Source: Aquimarina algicola (GTDB taxonomy: Bacteria; Bacteroidota; Bacteroidia; Flavobacteriales; Flavobacteriaceae). Taken from it: a stretch of DNA of 64,000 bases. The translations under genes were made by a program, and so were the position numbers. Below the pieces are notes generated by a model. It worked only from the letters and a program-made list of their open reading frames with translations. It was not told the DNA's origin and did no database searches. Of this stretch, positions 26,661 through 37,400 are shown in pieces (position 1 is the first letter of the stretch; every line of letters begins with the position of its first letter). The stretch is taken from positions 682,001-746,000 of the forward strand of contig NZ_VFWZ01000001.1 of the NCBI RefSeq assembly GCF_006443095.1, written 5' to 3'.

Positions 26661-29600
26661 ATGAAGAGACAATTATATTTTCTATTCTTAACCACTATAT
26701 TAATTTTAGAAAGTGTGCTGGCACAAACTTTTCCGGTTACAATTGTACCCCAAAACGTGCCTCCAGCTCCAATATATTTTTCTTCTTATGCGGATGTTTC
26801 TTCAATAAATGGCCCTTTACGACTACAGATTTTATTAAATGATCTTTTTCAATCAAATAGAGAAATAAGATTAAAAGCTTTTTTTGAAGGAAATGGAATT
26901 CGTTTTGAAAGTAATGATATTGTTGTCGATGCTCTTTCTCTATTTATAGAAGGAGGAATACCATTAAACCTAACCAGTGCTGAACTTGCTCCGTATTTCG
27001 ACTTTAAAAATATCACTGGTATTTCCCCTTCTGTTTATGGTCAACCTATTCCGGAGGGATCTTATCAATTTTGTTTTGAAGTCTATGACAGTCTTACTGG
27101 AGCACGAATCTCTCAAAAAACTTGTACGACAACATATATTTTCCAAAATGAACCTCCAATACTTATTGCCCCAAACAACAAAATAGAAGTAAGAGAGCAA
27201 AATCCTCTAAATTTATTTTTTCAATGGACACCAAGACACATAAATGTAAGTAATGTGCAATATGAGTTAAGTATTGTTGAAATATGGGATCAAACGATAG
27301 ATCCGCAAGCTGCTTTTCTAGCATCTCCGCCTATATTTCAAACAACTACAATCAACACTTCTTATCTTTATGGTCCTGCAGACCCACTATTACTATCCAA
27401 TAAAAGATACGCCTGGAGAGTACAAGCTAAAGCACTAAATGGAGCTGAAGAAATCGGAATCTTTAATAATAATGGATTTAGCGAAATTTTTTGGTTTAAT
27501 TACATAGCTCCCTGTGAGACCCCTGATAATGTACAACATGAAGTGAAGGGAGCTCAACAAGCCAATATTACATGGGAAGATTTTACAACCGATATTCCTC
27601 AATTTACAGTTCGCTATCGTGAAAAAGGTAAGAATAATGAATGGTTTTTTACAAAAACAACTGGTAATTGGGTTACATTATGGGATTTGCGCCCTGATGC
27701 TACTTATGAGTACCAAGTAAGTAAAAAATGTGCCATTTCTGAAAGTGAATATTCTGTATTGCAAACTTTTACTACTCTGCTTGAAGATGATGAAGAAAGT
27801 CTTATTAATTGTGGAATCTCTCCAGATCTTAATATTGATAACATGGAGCCTTTGGAGCAATTGCTTCCTGGAAACATATTCAATGCAGGAGACTTTCCTG
27901 TGAAAGTGACCGAAGTAAGTGGAACCAATGGTAGATTTACCGGTAAAGGATATGTTTCTTTTCCTTATTTCAAAAACATAAAAGTCGCTGTAAATTTCAC
28001 TAATATCTTTGTGAATAATGAAAACGAACTTGCCGAAGGAACTGTTATAACAGTATATGATCCAACATGGGGAAATATCCTTGATATTGATGAAGTCATA
28101 GATGTTGGTGAAGATATTGTCGATGTTTTTACCGGAGGAGATAATGAAACGATCAACCTAGATTATGATATTGATGAAAATGATATCAGTATTGTAGACG
28201 GACAAATTGTAATTACCAAACCTGATGGGACTACTGATACCTTTGATTATGATGAAGGAGACAGCTATACGATTACTGATGCTAATGGAGATAGCTATAC
28301 CATAGATAGAGATGGAAATATCTCACAAACTGGACAATCAGACCCTTCTCCTCAACTTACTGCCGATAATACGGATGGAATACGAAAAGGACCTCATACC
28401 GGAACTATAGAAGACTCTTATGTCGATATGATTACCAATGATGATGTCAGTGTAACTTTTAGAACTGGTGATGATACTCGATTCGCATTAGATCTTGCGA
28501 ATAATGAATATGAAAATGCCAATTATCCCAAAATTAGTAGCACATCGGGGCAATCTTACTACCCTGCTCATAAAGCAGCAGTACAAGGAGAAAATGATAT
28601 TTTTTATGCTGATATAAAAATTAGCAATTCTCAAATTAATATTGATAGTTTAATCATAAAAACGGTAAAAAACACAACTATCAAACATGAAAGAGTATCT
28701 GGGACAAACACATTTAAGATCACTATTTCTGGCGTGAATCCATGCCGCACTGAAGAATGTGTAGTTACCTATTTAGACCCTTCTTCAAACAAATATAAAA
28801 TTGCTGCAAATTTCTTTATACATCATATAATAAAACAAAATGAAATTCCAATACAGGTGGTTACTGTAAATGGAGGTAATAACATTTCTAATTTTGAACA
28901 GGGTTTAAATTCCATTTTTGGAGTAGCTGGCGGTAGATTCAAAGTCAAACCAAATGTTATAGATATTACCATAGCACAAAGCTCTTGGGACCAGAACAAT
29001 AATAACATTATAGATTATGATGGAAGCGGATTATTATCAGATTACCCAACAGAACTTAAGAATATATACCAGGAATTCAAAAAGCAATACCCTGATTACG
29101 ATTCTCGACAATACTTCATATTTGTATTAGGTAAAGATCTTAAAGTATCAAAACCTCTAAGTGGTTTTATGCCAAAGGCAAGGCAATGGGGCTTTGTTTT
29201 TGAAAATCATTTGGGGAAAGGTCTGGAGAAGAAAGATACAGCTCTCAAGGTAGCAGCACACGAGCTTGGGCATGGTGTATTTAAACTTACCCATCCTTTT
29301 GGTGAAGATTTTAATAATTCAGGAAATGCTAGTACATGGTTAATGGACTATGGCGATGGAACCGAACTAGGATACCCTAATTGGGCTACAATGAGTGATC
29401 CTGATTTGGATTTGTTCTTGTTTCAAGATGATTCTGGAGGTGAGAGTGCTATTGTTACTAACATAGAAGCTTTAAAAAAGTTTGCTAATAAGGATGGAAC
29501 ATTTACATTTTTGTCTTTGGCAGGAAGACCAATTACCCTACCTCAAAATATTACCAAGGTAGTTTTCAGTACAGGTGATACTTTTAAACTAAATGATTGT

Positions 29601-32600
29601 TCTGATTTTACTATTGTGCCATTCGGAACTTTAAAAGAATTTGCTATAGGTAAAAAAGTTTATGTAAAATGTGGAATATGCGGACAGGACAATTTTACTG
29701 GATATTCCGCCAAAGGTAGTGGGTGTTCTGAGAAATATATAGATCAATTTACAAGTAATAATTATAGCTCAGCAATTATTGGGTATCCAAGAATATCTAA
29801 AAGTAATACCAATATTTATTTTAAGGTAGGAAAAATAGATATCAAACCAAATGAAGGAGGTTATACAGGTAAAATCAAGAAATATGACTTTCTTACAGAC
29901 AAGTTAAAGTCAACTTCTAATTTTGAAGATATTGAAGTGACTTTTGACCCTGATTATGATGATGAAGTAAAACAATTTATTGCTAATCATATTGATGCAT
30001 CAGGTTTTGATGGTTCTAAATTTTATGATAATGATGCTTACGTCTTTATCCATGCTACACAATTACAAGAACATCAAATACTAAAAGGCTGTTTCAAGAC
30101 TGGTGTACCAGGAGAGATTTTAAAAAATATCACAAGAACCTATCAGGAAGTAACCTCATTTAACAACGGTACACCTCAATATTCTGATAAAGAAGAGATA
30201 ATTTTTAAACCATCACACGAAGAAGGAGCTTCTAAATTTAATGCTTTAAGTTTAGTGAAGCATTGGGAAAAATATGATATTAATTATTATGCTGAAATCG
30301 CAAAGAAAGTAAAGGATTTTAATATAAAAAAGGATGCTGACGCAAGTCATATTCTTTCAATATTTTCTAGTGTTTTTGATACTGAAAACATTAATAACGT
30401 TCAGTCAGATAATTGGGATTGTTTTTGGGATCAACTTTCATTTCAGGATAAAATAAATATTTTAAAAGCATTTACAGTCGATTTCATTGATTCAGAGGGA
30501 GATTACTCTTTTCAAAGTTATTATGATAGTCTCAGAGAGGATGTTTTTTATTTTGCAACTATCACTACTGATGATATTGGTAATGAGACTGAAAATTTAA
30601 TTTATAAGATTTTTATTGATGCAGACAAATCTAATGTAAACAAACAATTGTTATTAGACTTTCTAAGAGATCATGATGCTGATGGCAATAATGATTTTTT
30701 AGTACTAAAAGGTCTCTTCGATATGTTGAATGATGAATTTATTTTCGATAATGATAATCCTCAATTGGATAAGGTTATAGAGCTTATCAATAAATGGTTA
30801 CTAGATGAATTAACTAATGGAGGATCAAAACGTCGTGAAATTGATCAAAACATTTCAGATTACGATGTATATACTAACAACATTAGAAATGAGTTTGACT
30901 TAGGAGAATTAAGTAATTTTAATGTAATACCTATAAGAAATTTTGATTTTACAGGTACAGCAGATATTCAATCTGATGGAGATCATACTTTATTCTACAA
31001 ATTAGATTCTAAATTTTTATTAGCCAAAAGATCTATTGATATATCAGTAACTTCTAATTACATCGATTTCTCAAAAATAGAGGATTATTGGAAATGGATA
31101 TCAAGCAATAGTACAATTTTTCAAAACAATTACTCTCCTTATGATTTTGTTATATTAAATATACTAGAAGATTTTGAAGTTAATGGTAAAGAATTTAAAC
31201 GACATGATAAAATAATTGTCCCAGCCATAACTTTACATTGGATAAGTAAAGCTATTAATGGTAAAAACCAAGCGGTAGCCGCTAGAGTATTTTTAGATTG
31301 TATAGCGATTATCTCAGCACCATTTACTGCAGGAGCATCTACTCTTTTGTTAGTTACTGAAATAGGACTAGCTACTATAGATATAGTAATTGCAACTAAT
31401 GAAGAAGAATTTATTAAGCAGTATGGACAAGAGGGATTAAATACCTGGAATGCAATTTATGGTATTTACAATTTAGGACTAGCAGTTAAGAGTATATCAG
31501 GCATTTTTAAATTTAAAACCAAACCAACTAGTCTAAATACTTTAGCAAATGATAATGTCCTTATAGAAGGGTTTACATTATCGACAAATACTGCAAGAAA
31601 AAATGCTGAAGCATTATTAAAAGAAGGAAATATAATTCAAATCAAAGATTTTATTGGAAGAATTGATGACGTTTTAAAAGCAATTAATTCTGGAAAGTTC
31701 AATAGGGTACAAAATGTTACCAGAATTTATGAAGAACTTTTAAATATCAGGATTCAATTATTTCTTTCTATGGACGATGCTATAAAAAACATTGCATTAA
31801 CTGTAAATAAAGGAAACTTAGTAGTAAAAGAAGGAGAAAAGACAATTACTACTCTTTCAAAGATTGATTTTGTTGACAATACAATTTCTTTAACAGGAAA
31901 TAATATACAATTACTACCACAAAATGTCACTATTACTAAAAAAGTAGGAACATTAAATAGTGTAACAACAAAATCTTCAGATATAACCACAGGCTTGCAA
32001 TTTCTACAAAATGGAAAAATGATTGCAGGAGATATAGATATTGTAAAGGATGTAAGTACTGGAAAATATTATCTTAAACCTATATTAAATAATGCTGTTA
32101 TCAAGGCGGAAGTGTTCACGTCCGCAACTAATCCTAAAAATATTTCATGGACAAATAATATTGAAGGATTCCGTTCAACAATAGATGCAAAAACAATATG
32201 GAACAATGTTTCTAAGGAACACTCTTTTTTTATTAAGGATGATTATATCATCAAAATTGATAATCTAGGTGATCAAAAGACAGGAAATTTAGTATTTGGA
32301 AAATTTGATGAACTTACAGGAAGAGGAGAATTATTAGGAGTATATGAGGGTATACACAATATTGATGTAGTAAATGATTTTGGTTTTAATAGACTACTTA
32401 GTAAACTGAAAGCTTACCATGGGCAATGTTCAGGTGGAAGTTGTGTTAATCTTAATGTTTCTAGTGGTGCTGCTATTATTTCTAATCCAAGTACCACGAC
32501 TACTATCGTAGGTAATTATAAGCGATACCCATGGTTCCAAGGAGACATGAAAGAATTAATTCCAGAACTGTTGGGAGACCTCAAAACGCAACAATTTGGT

Positions 32601-33587
32601 CCAAAAAAAGGAGGGTATAATGTACTTAACGTTGCTGATGAAAAAATAACTGATTGGACTAAGTTTTGGGAAGAATATAACAAGCCATGGCTAATGGCAG
32701 CTATCAACCGATCAGATGATATTTGGGCTGCATCAAACCCTATGGAACTAAATTTACTATTTAAATCCCTAGATGATGTTCCTGTTAATAGAATTAGAAC
32801 TCCACAAGATCTGGCAGACTATCTTAAAACGTTAAAAGATCAAGTTGTTTTAAAACAAATAACAGGATTTGGAAATGAAGTAAAATTACTATCTGAGCAA
32901 GGATATGTTTATGACACTATTAAGTTTAGGTTTATTAAGAATATCAACAATAGCTCTAATATTGTTAAAAAAATTGTACAACCTGTAAATATTAATGATT
33001 TAGGAAAAGCTAATATTAATAAATTTTCGCTAATTGATGAAGCAGGAAATATTACAGGAGAACTAAAAAGAGTTATTGGAAAAGGTGGAAAAGAATTACG
33101 ATATTTTTATACCGATTTTATAGGTGGAAATGGTTTAATTAAAAATCAACAATATAAAATGTCTCCTTCACATATACCTAACTATGAAATAATTGACCCT
33201 TCACTATACTTAGAATATAGTAAACTCAAAAGTAAGGATATACTTTATGGAGATTTACAAATGCCAAAAGTAGTAAACAACAATGTGAGTGGACTAGGGA
33301 AAATCATGAATACTGATGCCTTTAAGTTGTTAGACAATAAGGTAGAAATAGATGGATTTTACGGTTTGTTTAAAAAGGATGTAAACCTTTATAAAGACTA
33401 TGGAGGGGAATCAATTAATTTAACTAAGTTTAAAGAAGCCTTAAACCAAGGTATGACTAAGGAACAAGCTGCTTTTGAAACGACGATAGGTAAATTTGCC
33501 AAAGAAAAAGGGTTTAATAAAGTTGAGTTTGATCCAGATTTTACAATAGATAATTTGGATGAAGTTCATATAATTTTTTATAAATGA
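26661..33587 (+). CDS. Giant modular polymorphic-toxin-like protein with HELGH metallopeptidase
   Basis: This 2308-residue protein has a signal peptide ending SVLA/QTF. Residues 22-170 match the TANFOR-type N-terminus of the left toxin (PIPEGSYQFCFEVYD, QTIDPQAAFLASPP); Ig/FN3 domains follow to about 375. An Asp-rich region with two DSYTI repeats (about 513-560) comes next. A zinc peptidase has H867-E-L-G-H871 with H878 and a Met-turn-like W-L-M-D-Y-G at 893-898; in Bacteroidota polymorphic toxins such domains are thought to cut the toxin free. A hydrophobic pre-toxin region (about 1518-1580) is shared with the left toxin. The last 360 residues, probably two modules (about 1949-2095 and 2096-2308), are unlike the left protein. 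Two immunity-like genes follow, the first overlapping by four bases. Toxin activity is not identified. Confidence 0.82.
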   Translation: MKRQLYFLFLTTILILESVLAQTFPVTIVPQNVPPAPIYFSSYADVSSINGPLRLQILLNDLFQSNREIRLKAFFEGNGIRFESNDIVVDALSLFIEGGIPLNLTSAELAPYFDFKNITGISPSVYGQPIPEGSYQFCFEVYDSLTGARISQKTCTTTYIFQNEPPILIAPNNKIEVREQNPLNLFFQWTPRHINVSNVQYELSIVEIWDQTIDPQAAFLASPPIFQTTTINTSYLYGPADPLLLSNKRYAWRVQAKALNGAEEIGIFNNNGFSEIFWFNYIAPCETPDNVQHEVKGAQQANITWEDFTTDIPQFTVRYREKGKNNEWFFTKTTGNWVTLWDLRPDATYEYQVSKKCAISESEYSVLQTFTTLLEDDEESLINCGISPDLNIDNMEPLEQLLPGNIFNAGDFPVKVTEVSGTNGRFTGKGYVSFPYFKNIKVAVNFTNIFVNNENELAEGTVITVYDPTWGNILDIDEVIDVGEDIVDVFTGGDNETINLDYDIDENDISIVDGQIVITKPDGTTDTFDYDEGDSYTITDANGDSYTIDRDGNISQTGQSDPSPQLTADNTDGIRKGPHTGTIEDSYVDMITNDDVSVTFRTGDDTRFALDLANNEYENANYPKISSTSGQSYYPAHKAAVQGENDIFYADIKISNSQINIDSLIIKTVKNTTIKHERVSGTNTFKITISGVNPCRTEECVVTYLDPSSNKYKIAANFFIHHIIKQNEIPIQVVTVNGGNNISNFEQGLNSIFGVAGGRFKVKPNVIDITIAQSSWDQNNNNIIDYDGSGLLSDYPTELKNIYQEFKKQYPDYDSRQYFIFVLGKDLKVSKPLSGFMPKARQWGFVFENHLGKGLEKKDTALKVAAHELGHGVFKLTHPFGEDFNNSGNASTWLMDYGDGTELGYPNWATMSDPDLDLFLFQDDSGGESAIVTNIEALKKFANKDGTFTFLSLAGRPITLPQNITKVVFSTGDTFKLNDCSDFTIVPFGTLKEFAIGKKVYVKCGICGQDNFTGYSAKGSGCSEKYIDQFTSNNYSSAIIGYPRISKSNTNIYFKVGKIDIKPNEGGYTGKIKKYDFLTDKLKSTSNFEDIEVTFDPDYDDEVKQFIANHIDASGFDGSKFYDNDAYVFIHATQLQEHQILKGCFKTGVPGEILKNITRTYQEVTSFNNGTPQYSDKEEIIFKPSHEEGASKFNALSLVKHWEKYDINYYAEIAKKVKDFNIKKDADASHILSIFSSVFDTENINNVQSDNWDCFWDQLSFQDKINILKAFTVDFIDSEGDYSFQSYYDSLREDVFYFATITTDDIGNETENLIYKIFIDADKSNVNKQLLLDFLRDHDADGNNDFLVLKGLFDMLNDEFIFDNDNPQLDKVIELINKWLLDELTNGGSKRREIDQNISDYDVYTNNIRNEFDLGELSNFNVIPIRNFDFTGTADIQSDGDHTLFYKLDSKFLLAKRSIDISVTSNYIDFSKIEDYWKWISSNSTIFQNNYSPYDFVILNILEDFEVNGKEFKRHDKIIVPAITLHWISKAINGKNQAVAARVFLDCIAIISAPFTAGASTLLLVTEIGLATIDIVIATNEEEFIKQYGQEGLNTWNAIYGIYNLGLAVKSISGIFKFKTKPTSLNTLANDNVLIEGFTLSTNTARKNAEALLKEGNIIQIKDFIGRIDDVLKAINSGKFNRVQNVTRIYEELLNIRIQLFLSMDDAIKNIALTVNKGNLVVKEGEKTITTLSKIDFVDNTISLTGNNIQLLPQNVTITKKVGTLNSVTTKSSDITTGLQFLQNGKMIAGDIDIVKDVSTGKYYLKPILNNAVIKAEVFTSATNPKNISWTNNIEGFRSTIDAKTIWNNVSKEHSFFIKDDYIIKIDNLGDQKTGNLVFGKFDELTGRGELLGVYEGIHNIDVVNDFGFNRLLSKLKAYHGQCSGGSCVNLNVSSGAAIISNPSTTTTIVGNYKRYPWFQGDMKELIPELLGDLKTQQFGPKKGGYNVLNVADEKITDWTKFWEEYNKPWLMAAINRSDDIWAASNPMELNLLFKSLDDVPVNRIRTPQDLADYLKTLKDQVVLKQITGFGNEVKLLSEQGYVYDTIKFRFIKNINNSSNIVKKIVQPVNINDLGKANINKFSLIDEAGNITGELKRVIGKGGKELRYFYTDFIGGNGLIKNQQYKMSPSHIPNYEIIDPSLYLEYSKLKSKDILYGDLQMPKVVNNNVSGLGKIMNTDAFKLLDNKVEIDGFYGLFKKDVNLYKDYGGESINLTKFKEALNQGMTKEQAAFETTIGKFAKEKGFNKVEFDPDFTIDNLDEVHIIFYK

Positions 33588-34039
33588 TGATAGTTTTTAG
33601 TAATAAAATATCAATAGATAATAATGATTTCTTCCGGAACGGAGGAAAAAGATTAAGTTTTAGAGACTACAGTCATATATATCAGAAAATTAAAACTTGG
33701 ATTGACTTAAAAGATGATCGGTCAGTAAGAGTTTTTACTTACAATGACACATATAAATTAAAAGAAAATATAGTTAAGCGATTATCTTGTTTATTAGATA
33801 AGAAAGAAAGCCCTCCAGAGAATATTACCGATAAGGAACTAAAAAAATGGTTAAAGAAAAATCCTAGGGAAATAGTAGAAATATTAGGTAAAAAAATTTC
33901 TATAGGTGGTTTAGGTTTAATGCCTCCCCCTCTTGATCGAGAAATAATAACCTACAATAAGTTACTTACTATAGTTGATAGTTGTATAGATACTAATTCT
34001 CCTCTATACATAAAAATTGAGGAAGATAATTATAATTAA
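33584..34039 (+). CDS. Probable cognate immunity protein
   Basis: This 151-residue cytosolic protein has no signal peptide; its ATG overlaps the TGA stop of the giant toxin gene (ATGA), giving translational coupling. Charged helices (DKKESPPENITDKELKKWLK) and a PPPLDREIITYNKLLTIVD segment are visible, but I recognise no family. Its place directly behind the toxin mirrors the pair at 2499-3134 and 3131-7189, although the two immunity-like proteins are not visibly related, which fits different toxin tips. Role inferred from position. Confidence 0.65.
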   Translation: MMIVFSNKISIDNNDFFRNGGKRLSFRDYSHIYQKIKTWIDLKDDRSVRVFTYNDTYKLKENIVKRLSCLLDKKESPPENITDKELKKWLKKNPREIVEILGKKISIGGLGLMPPPLDREIITYNKLLTIVDSCIDTNSPLYIKIEEDNYN

Positions 34040-34093
34040 CATTAACTTCTTCGTAAAACCCATGGATACTAGCACTAGAAATAAAATATAAAT

Positions 34094-34447
34094 ATGATAA
34101 AAAAAGACGGTTATTACATATCAGAAGCTTTTAAAAGTGAGGATTGGCATGCTGGACATAAATTTGAAAGTCAAGACCATAAAATATTGATCTTTTTAAA
34201 TAATAAAAAAATTATACGTGATATTACGGAAAATCAAAATTCTTTTGATATAAATAAATGTATTTCAGAATCTAATAGTAAGGATACATATAAAATTGTA
34301 AATAATATAATAGAAATTACAATCGACCCAGACTCTAAATTTTCAAAAAAAAGAGAATTTACAATCCTCTCCCCAGAACTATTGTTAGACGAAAATTTAG
34401 TTGAATATCATTTTATACCAAATCAAAAATCAGAATTTGATTTTTGA
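34094..34447 (+). CDS. Second probable immunity protein of the right cluster
   Basis: This 117-residue protein has no signal peptide (opening MIKKDGYYISEAFKSEDWHAGH). It is rich in short beta-type segments and ends LVEYHFIPNQKSEFDF. No family is recognised. It lies 54 bases after the first immunity-like gene and before the giant structural gene. It could guard against a second toxin module or an earlier toxin tip. A short open tail (34044-34091) ends 2 bases before its ATG, as in the left array, but is too short to be sure. Confidence 0.55.
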   Translation: MIKKDGYYISEAFKSEDWHAGHKFESQDHKILIFLNNKKIIRDITENQNSFDINKCISESNSKDTYKIVNNIIEITIDPDSKFSKKREFTILSPELLLDENLVEYHFIPNQKSEFDF

Positions 34448-34486
34448 TTTATTAAGTAAATAAAATAGTAAACAACCCAAAATAGC

Positions 34487-37400
34487 ATGAAAAACCATTA
34501 CCTCCTCATACTCGCTTTGTTTCTGTCTGTAGCAGGATTCGCTAATACAGGAAAAGATTCATTATTGGTTAAGGATAAGCAACCTATTTCTCCTTTGTAT
34601 GAGAACCCTGCTGTAAAAGGTTTAGATACAGAAGCTTTAGAAAGACTTGCTGCTTTTAAGGCCAAACGTAAAATCAATGAAGCTAGTAAAGCATATATAC
34701 TACGAAAATACGACACCAAAGAGTTTCGTTCTTTTCCTGAGTTAGAACATGCTATGACCAATGTAAATATACCTAACGAAAATTTCTTTCAAGGGGTAGC
34801 AGAGTTTACAAAAGATTATATCAAAAAGATCTATAAACCTACACCAAAAACTGATTCTCTGGTTAAAACCGCTAAGGCTTTATTTAAAGAAATTGAGAAA
34901 CAAGAGAATTTTATTAATGTTATTAGTGGTAAAGAATTACTTCAGTTTCCTGTAGGCCTAAAAAAAAGCGTATCCCCTAGTTCCTCAATTACTATTGGTA
35001 TCGTAAAAGCAAAACTACATGCAAACTATGCCGAGGTCGATCTTTTTGCAAAATTGACCCTTGGTGAATTAAGTACTGAATTATTTTTTGGAGCAAGTAA
35101 TGTAAAATTATCGCATGAAGGTGGAATTTATGGTGAAGCACAATTACATTTATTAGGTGATTTCCCTGTTGGACAAAGTGGTGGGCAATGGGCAATTACC
35201 TTTAAAGGAGGTTTAGAAAGTGATGGTAATGTCACAAAACAAACCTATATAACTATAGATTGTACCGGAAAAGTTAAAGAAATTGCTCTCGAAGCCGATG
35301 TGAGAATCGCTAAAACCGTAGCTATTCCTCTGAATGAAGATGGTACCAAAAAATTCCCTGCTGAAACAAAACCACAAGATGGTAAAAAAATAGCTGGAAA
35401 TGAAAGCTATGTTGGAGCAAGCTTTAGCTTCGTAGCAGAGTCTTTACAAGATCTGTTGATAGAACTTGATTTACCAAAATTTGAATTGGTTCCCCTACCC
35501 GGCTGGGCATTCAAAATGAAAAATGTAGTACTCGATTTAAGTGATACCAAAAATTCGCCTCTCGTTAATTTTCCTACTATATATAACGAAAGACAGTTAA
35601 TCCCTGCCGATCAAAAAGAATTATGGAGAGGGTTTTATGGCGAAGAAGTAACAGTGACATTACCTAAAGAATTTCAAATCACAAAATCCAAAGAACGTAT
35701 CTCTTTTGGTGCAAGAGGATTACTTATTGATAATTTTGGAGTATCAGGTAATTTCTTTGCTTCAAATCTATTTAATATTAACGAAGGAAATGCCGGTAAA
35801 TGGCAATATTCTTTAGATTCTCTAAATGTAGATCTACAGGTCAATCATTTTATTAAAGCCGACTTCAATGGAAAACTAGTACTCCCCATTAGTGAGGCTG
35901 ATAAAAATGGTAATGGCGAACTAGAGTACAAAGGATTGATTACTGCGAATAAACAATATACAATACGTGTAGAAGTCACCAAAGATGTAGATTTTAACAT
36001 TTTCAAATCGAAAGCAAAACTGTTTCCTGAGTCTTATATTAAAATGGAAGTTGATAATGGTAATTTTTACCCAGAAGCTAATCTCACCGGTTTAATGGCT
36101 TTTAACAAAGCCCAAAAAGACTCTCTGAACAACATTTCTTCACAAAATGAAGATACCGATACTAGTGATATTGAATCTTTAAGTTTTGATGGACTTGCTT
36201 TTCAGAATTTTAAAATACAGACCAGAAACAAGCCCTATCTTTCTATTAAATATATGGGCTTTAAAGACACAATAGCCTTGCCAAAAATTTCAGGATTCCA
36301 ATTAGGGTTTTACGATATTAAAGCTAAAATGTATCCTGATGATCGAGCAGAAATTGGTCTTAATAGTTATGTAAATCTTGATAAATCAGGTATCAAAGGA
36401 GATGTAAGAATTAGAATTGTAGGAAAACTGCAAGAAGGAGATTATCTTAAATGGAAATTTGATAAAATAGCAGCAGATGCTGTAAAAGTTGATGTAAAAC
36501 GTAAAAATTTTGAGTTTTACGGAGAATTGAATTTCTTTAAAAACAACCCGGTATACGGTAAGGGGCTATCAGGTAAACTTAATTTGTATGCAGAAAGTCT
36601 AAAAATAGAACTCAAAGCAAAAGGAATTTTTGGTAAAAAAGATGATTTCCGTTATTGGTATGTCGATGCCTTTGGGAGTCCAACCTCTAATAAAAATAAT
36701 AAAAGTCTTCAGATTATAGAGTTAGGCGGGGGTGTATATCATCATATGCAAAAAGCAGGAATTGATAAGCGAGCAGAAAGTTTATCTGGTATCTATTATC
36801 GCCCCGATATCAATACTGAGTTTGGATTTAAAGCTATGGCTTCTTTTAAAGTCAAAAAAGCAGCTACTTTTACAGGTCTTTTTGCAATAGAAATGAGTTT
36901 TAATAGCCCATCGGCTGGAGGTGGTTTGAGTAGGCTTGGATTTTACGGAGGTGCTGCATTAATGACAGGAAAAAGTGGTGGAGATTCTGGTAGTCCATTT
37001 GGTGATGTTGCAGGAATGCAAAAGAAACTGGCAGATAAAGAAAAAACCATTCCTAACTTTAGCGAAATGTCAATTGATAAGGAAGGTATTAAATATTTTG
37101 CAACCAATGTATTTCCTAATATTTTAACAGGCAAAGAACAGTTTGCAGCACAACTTGCAATTGACTTTGATTTTAGGAATGACACATATTGGGGTATGTT
37201 TGATGTATTCCTTAATTTGGGTCAGATTAAAGGTGCAGGAGAGAAAAACAGACTAGGGTACATTGAATTCTATGATGCACCAAACGATTGGTATATTTAC
37301 ATTGGAACTCCTACAAAACGCTTTGGTGTTGCCGGAATTCCTATTGGTCCTGTTGAAGCAGCTTTTGATTTATATTATATGACAGGAACGATTTTACCAG

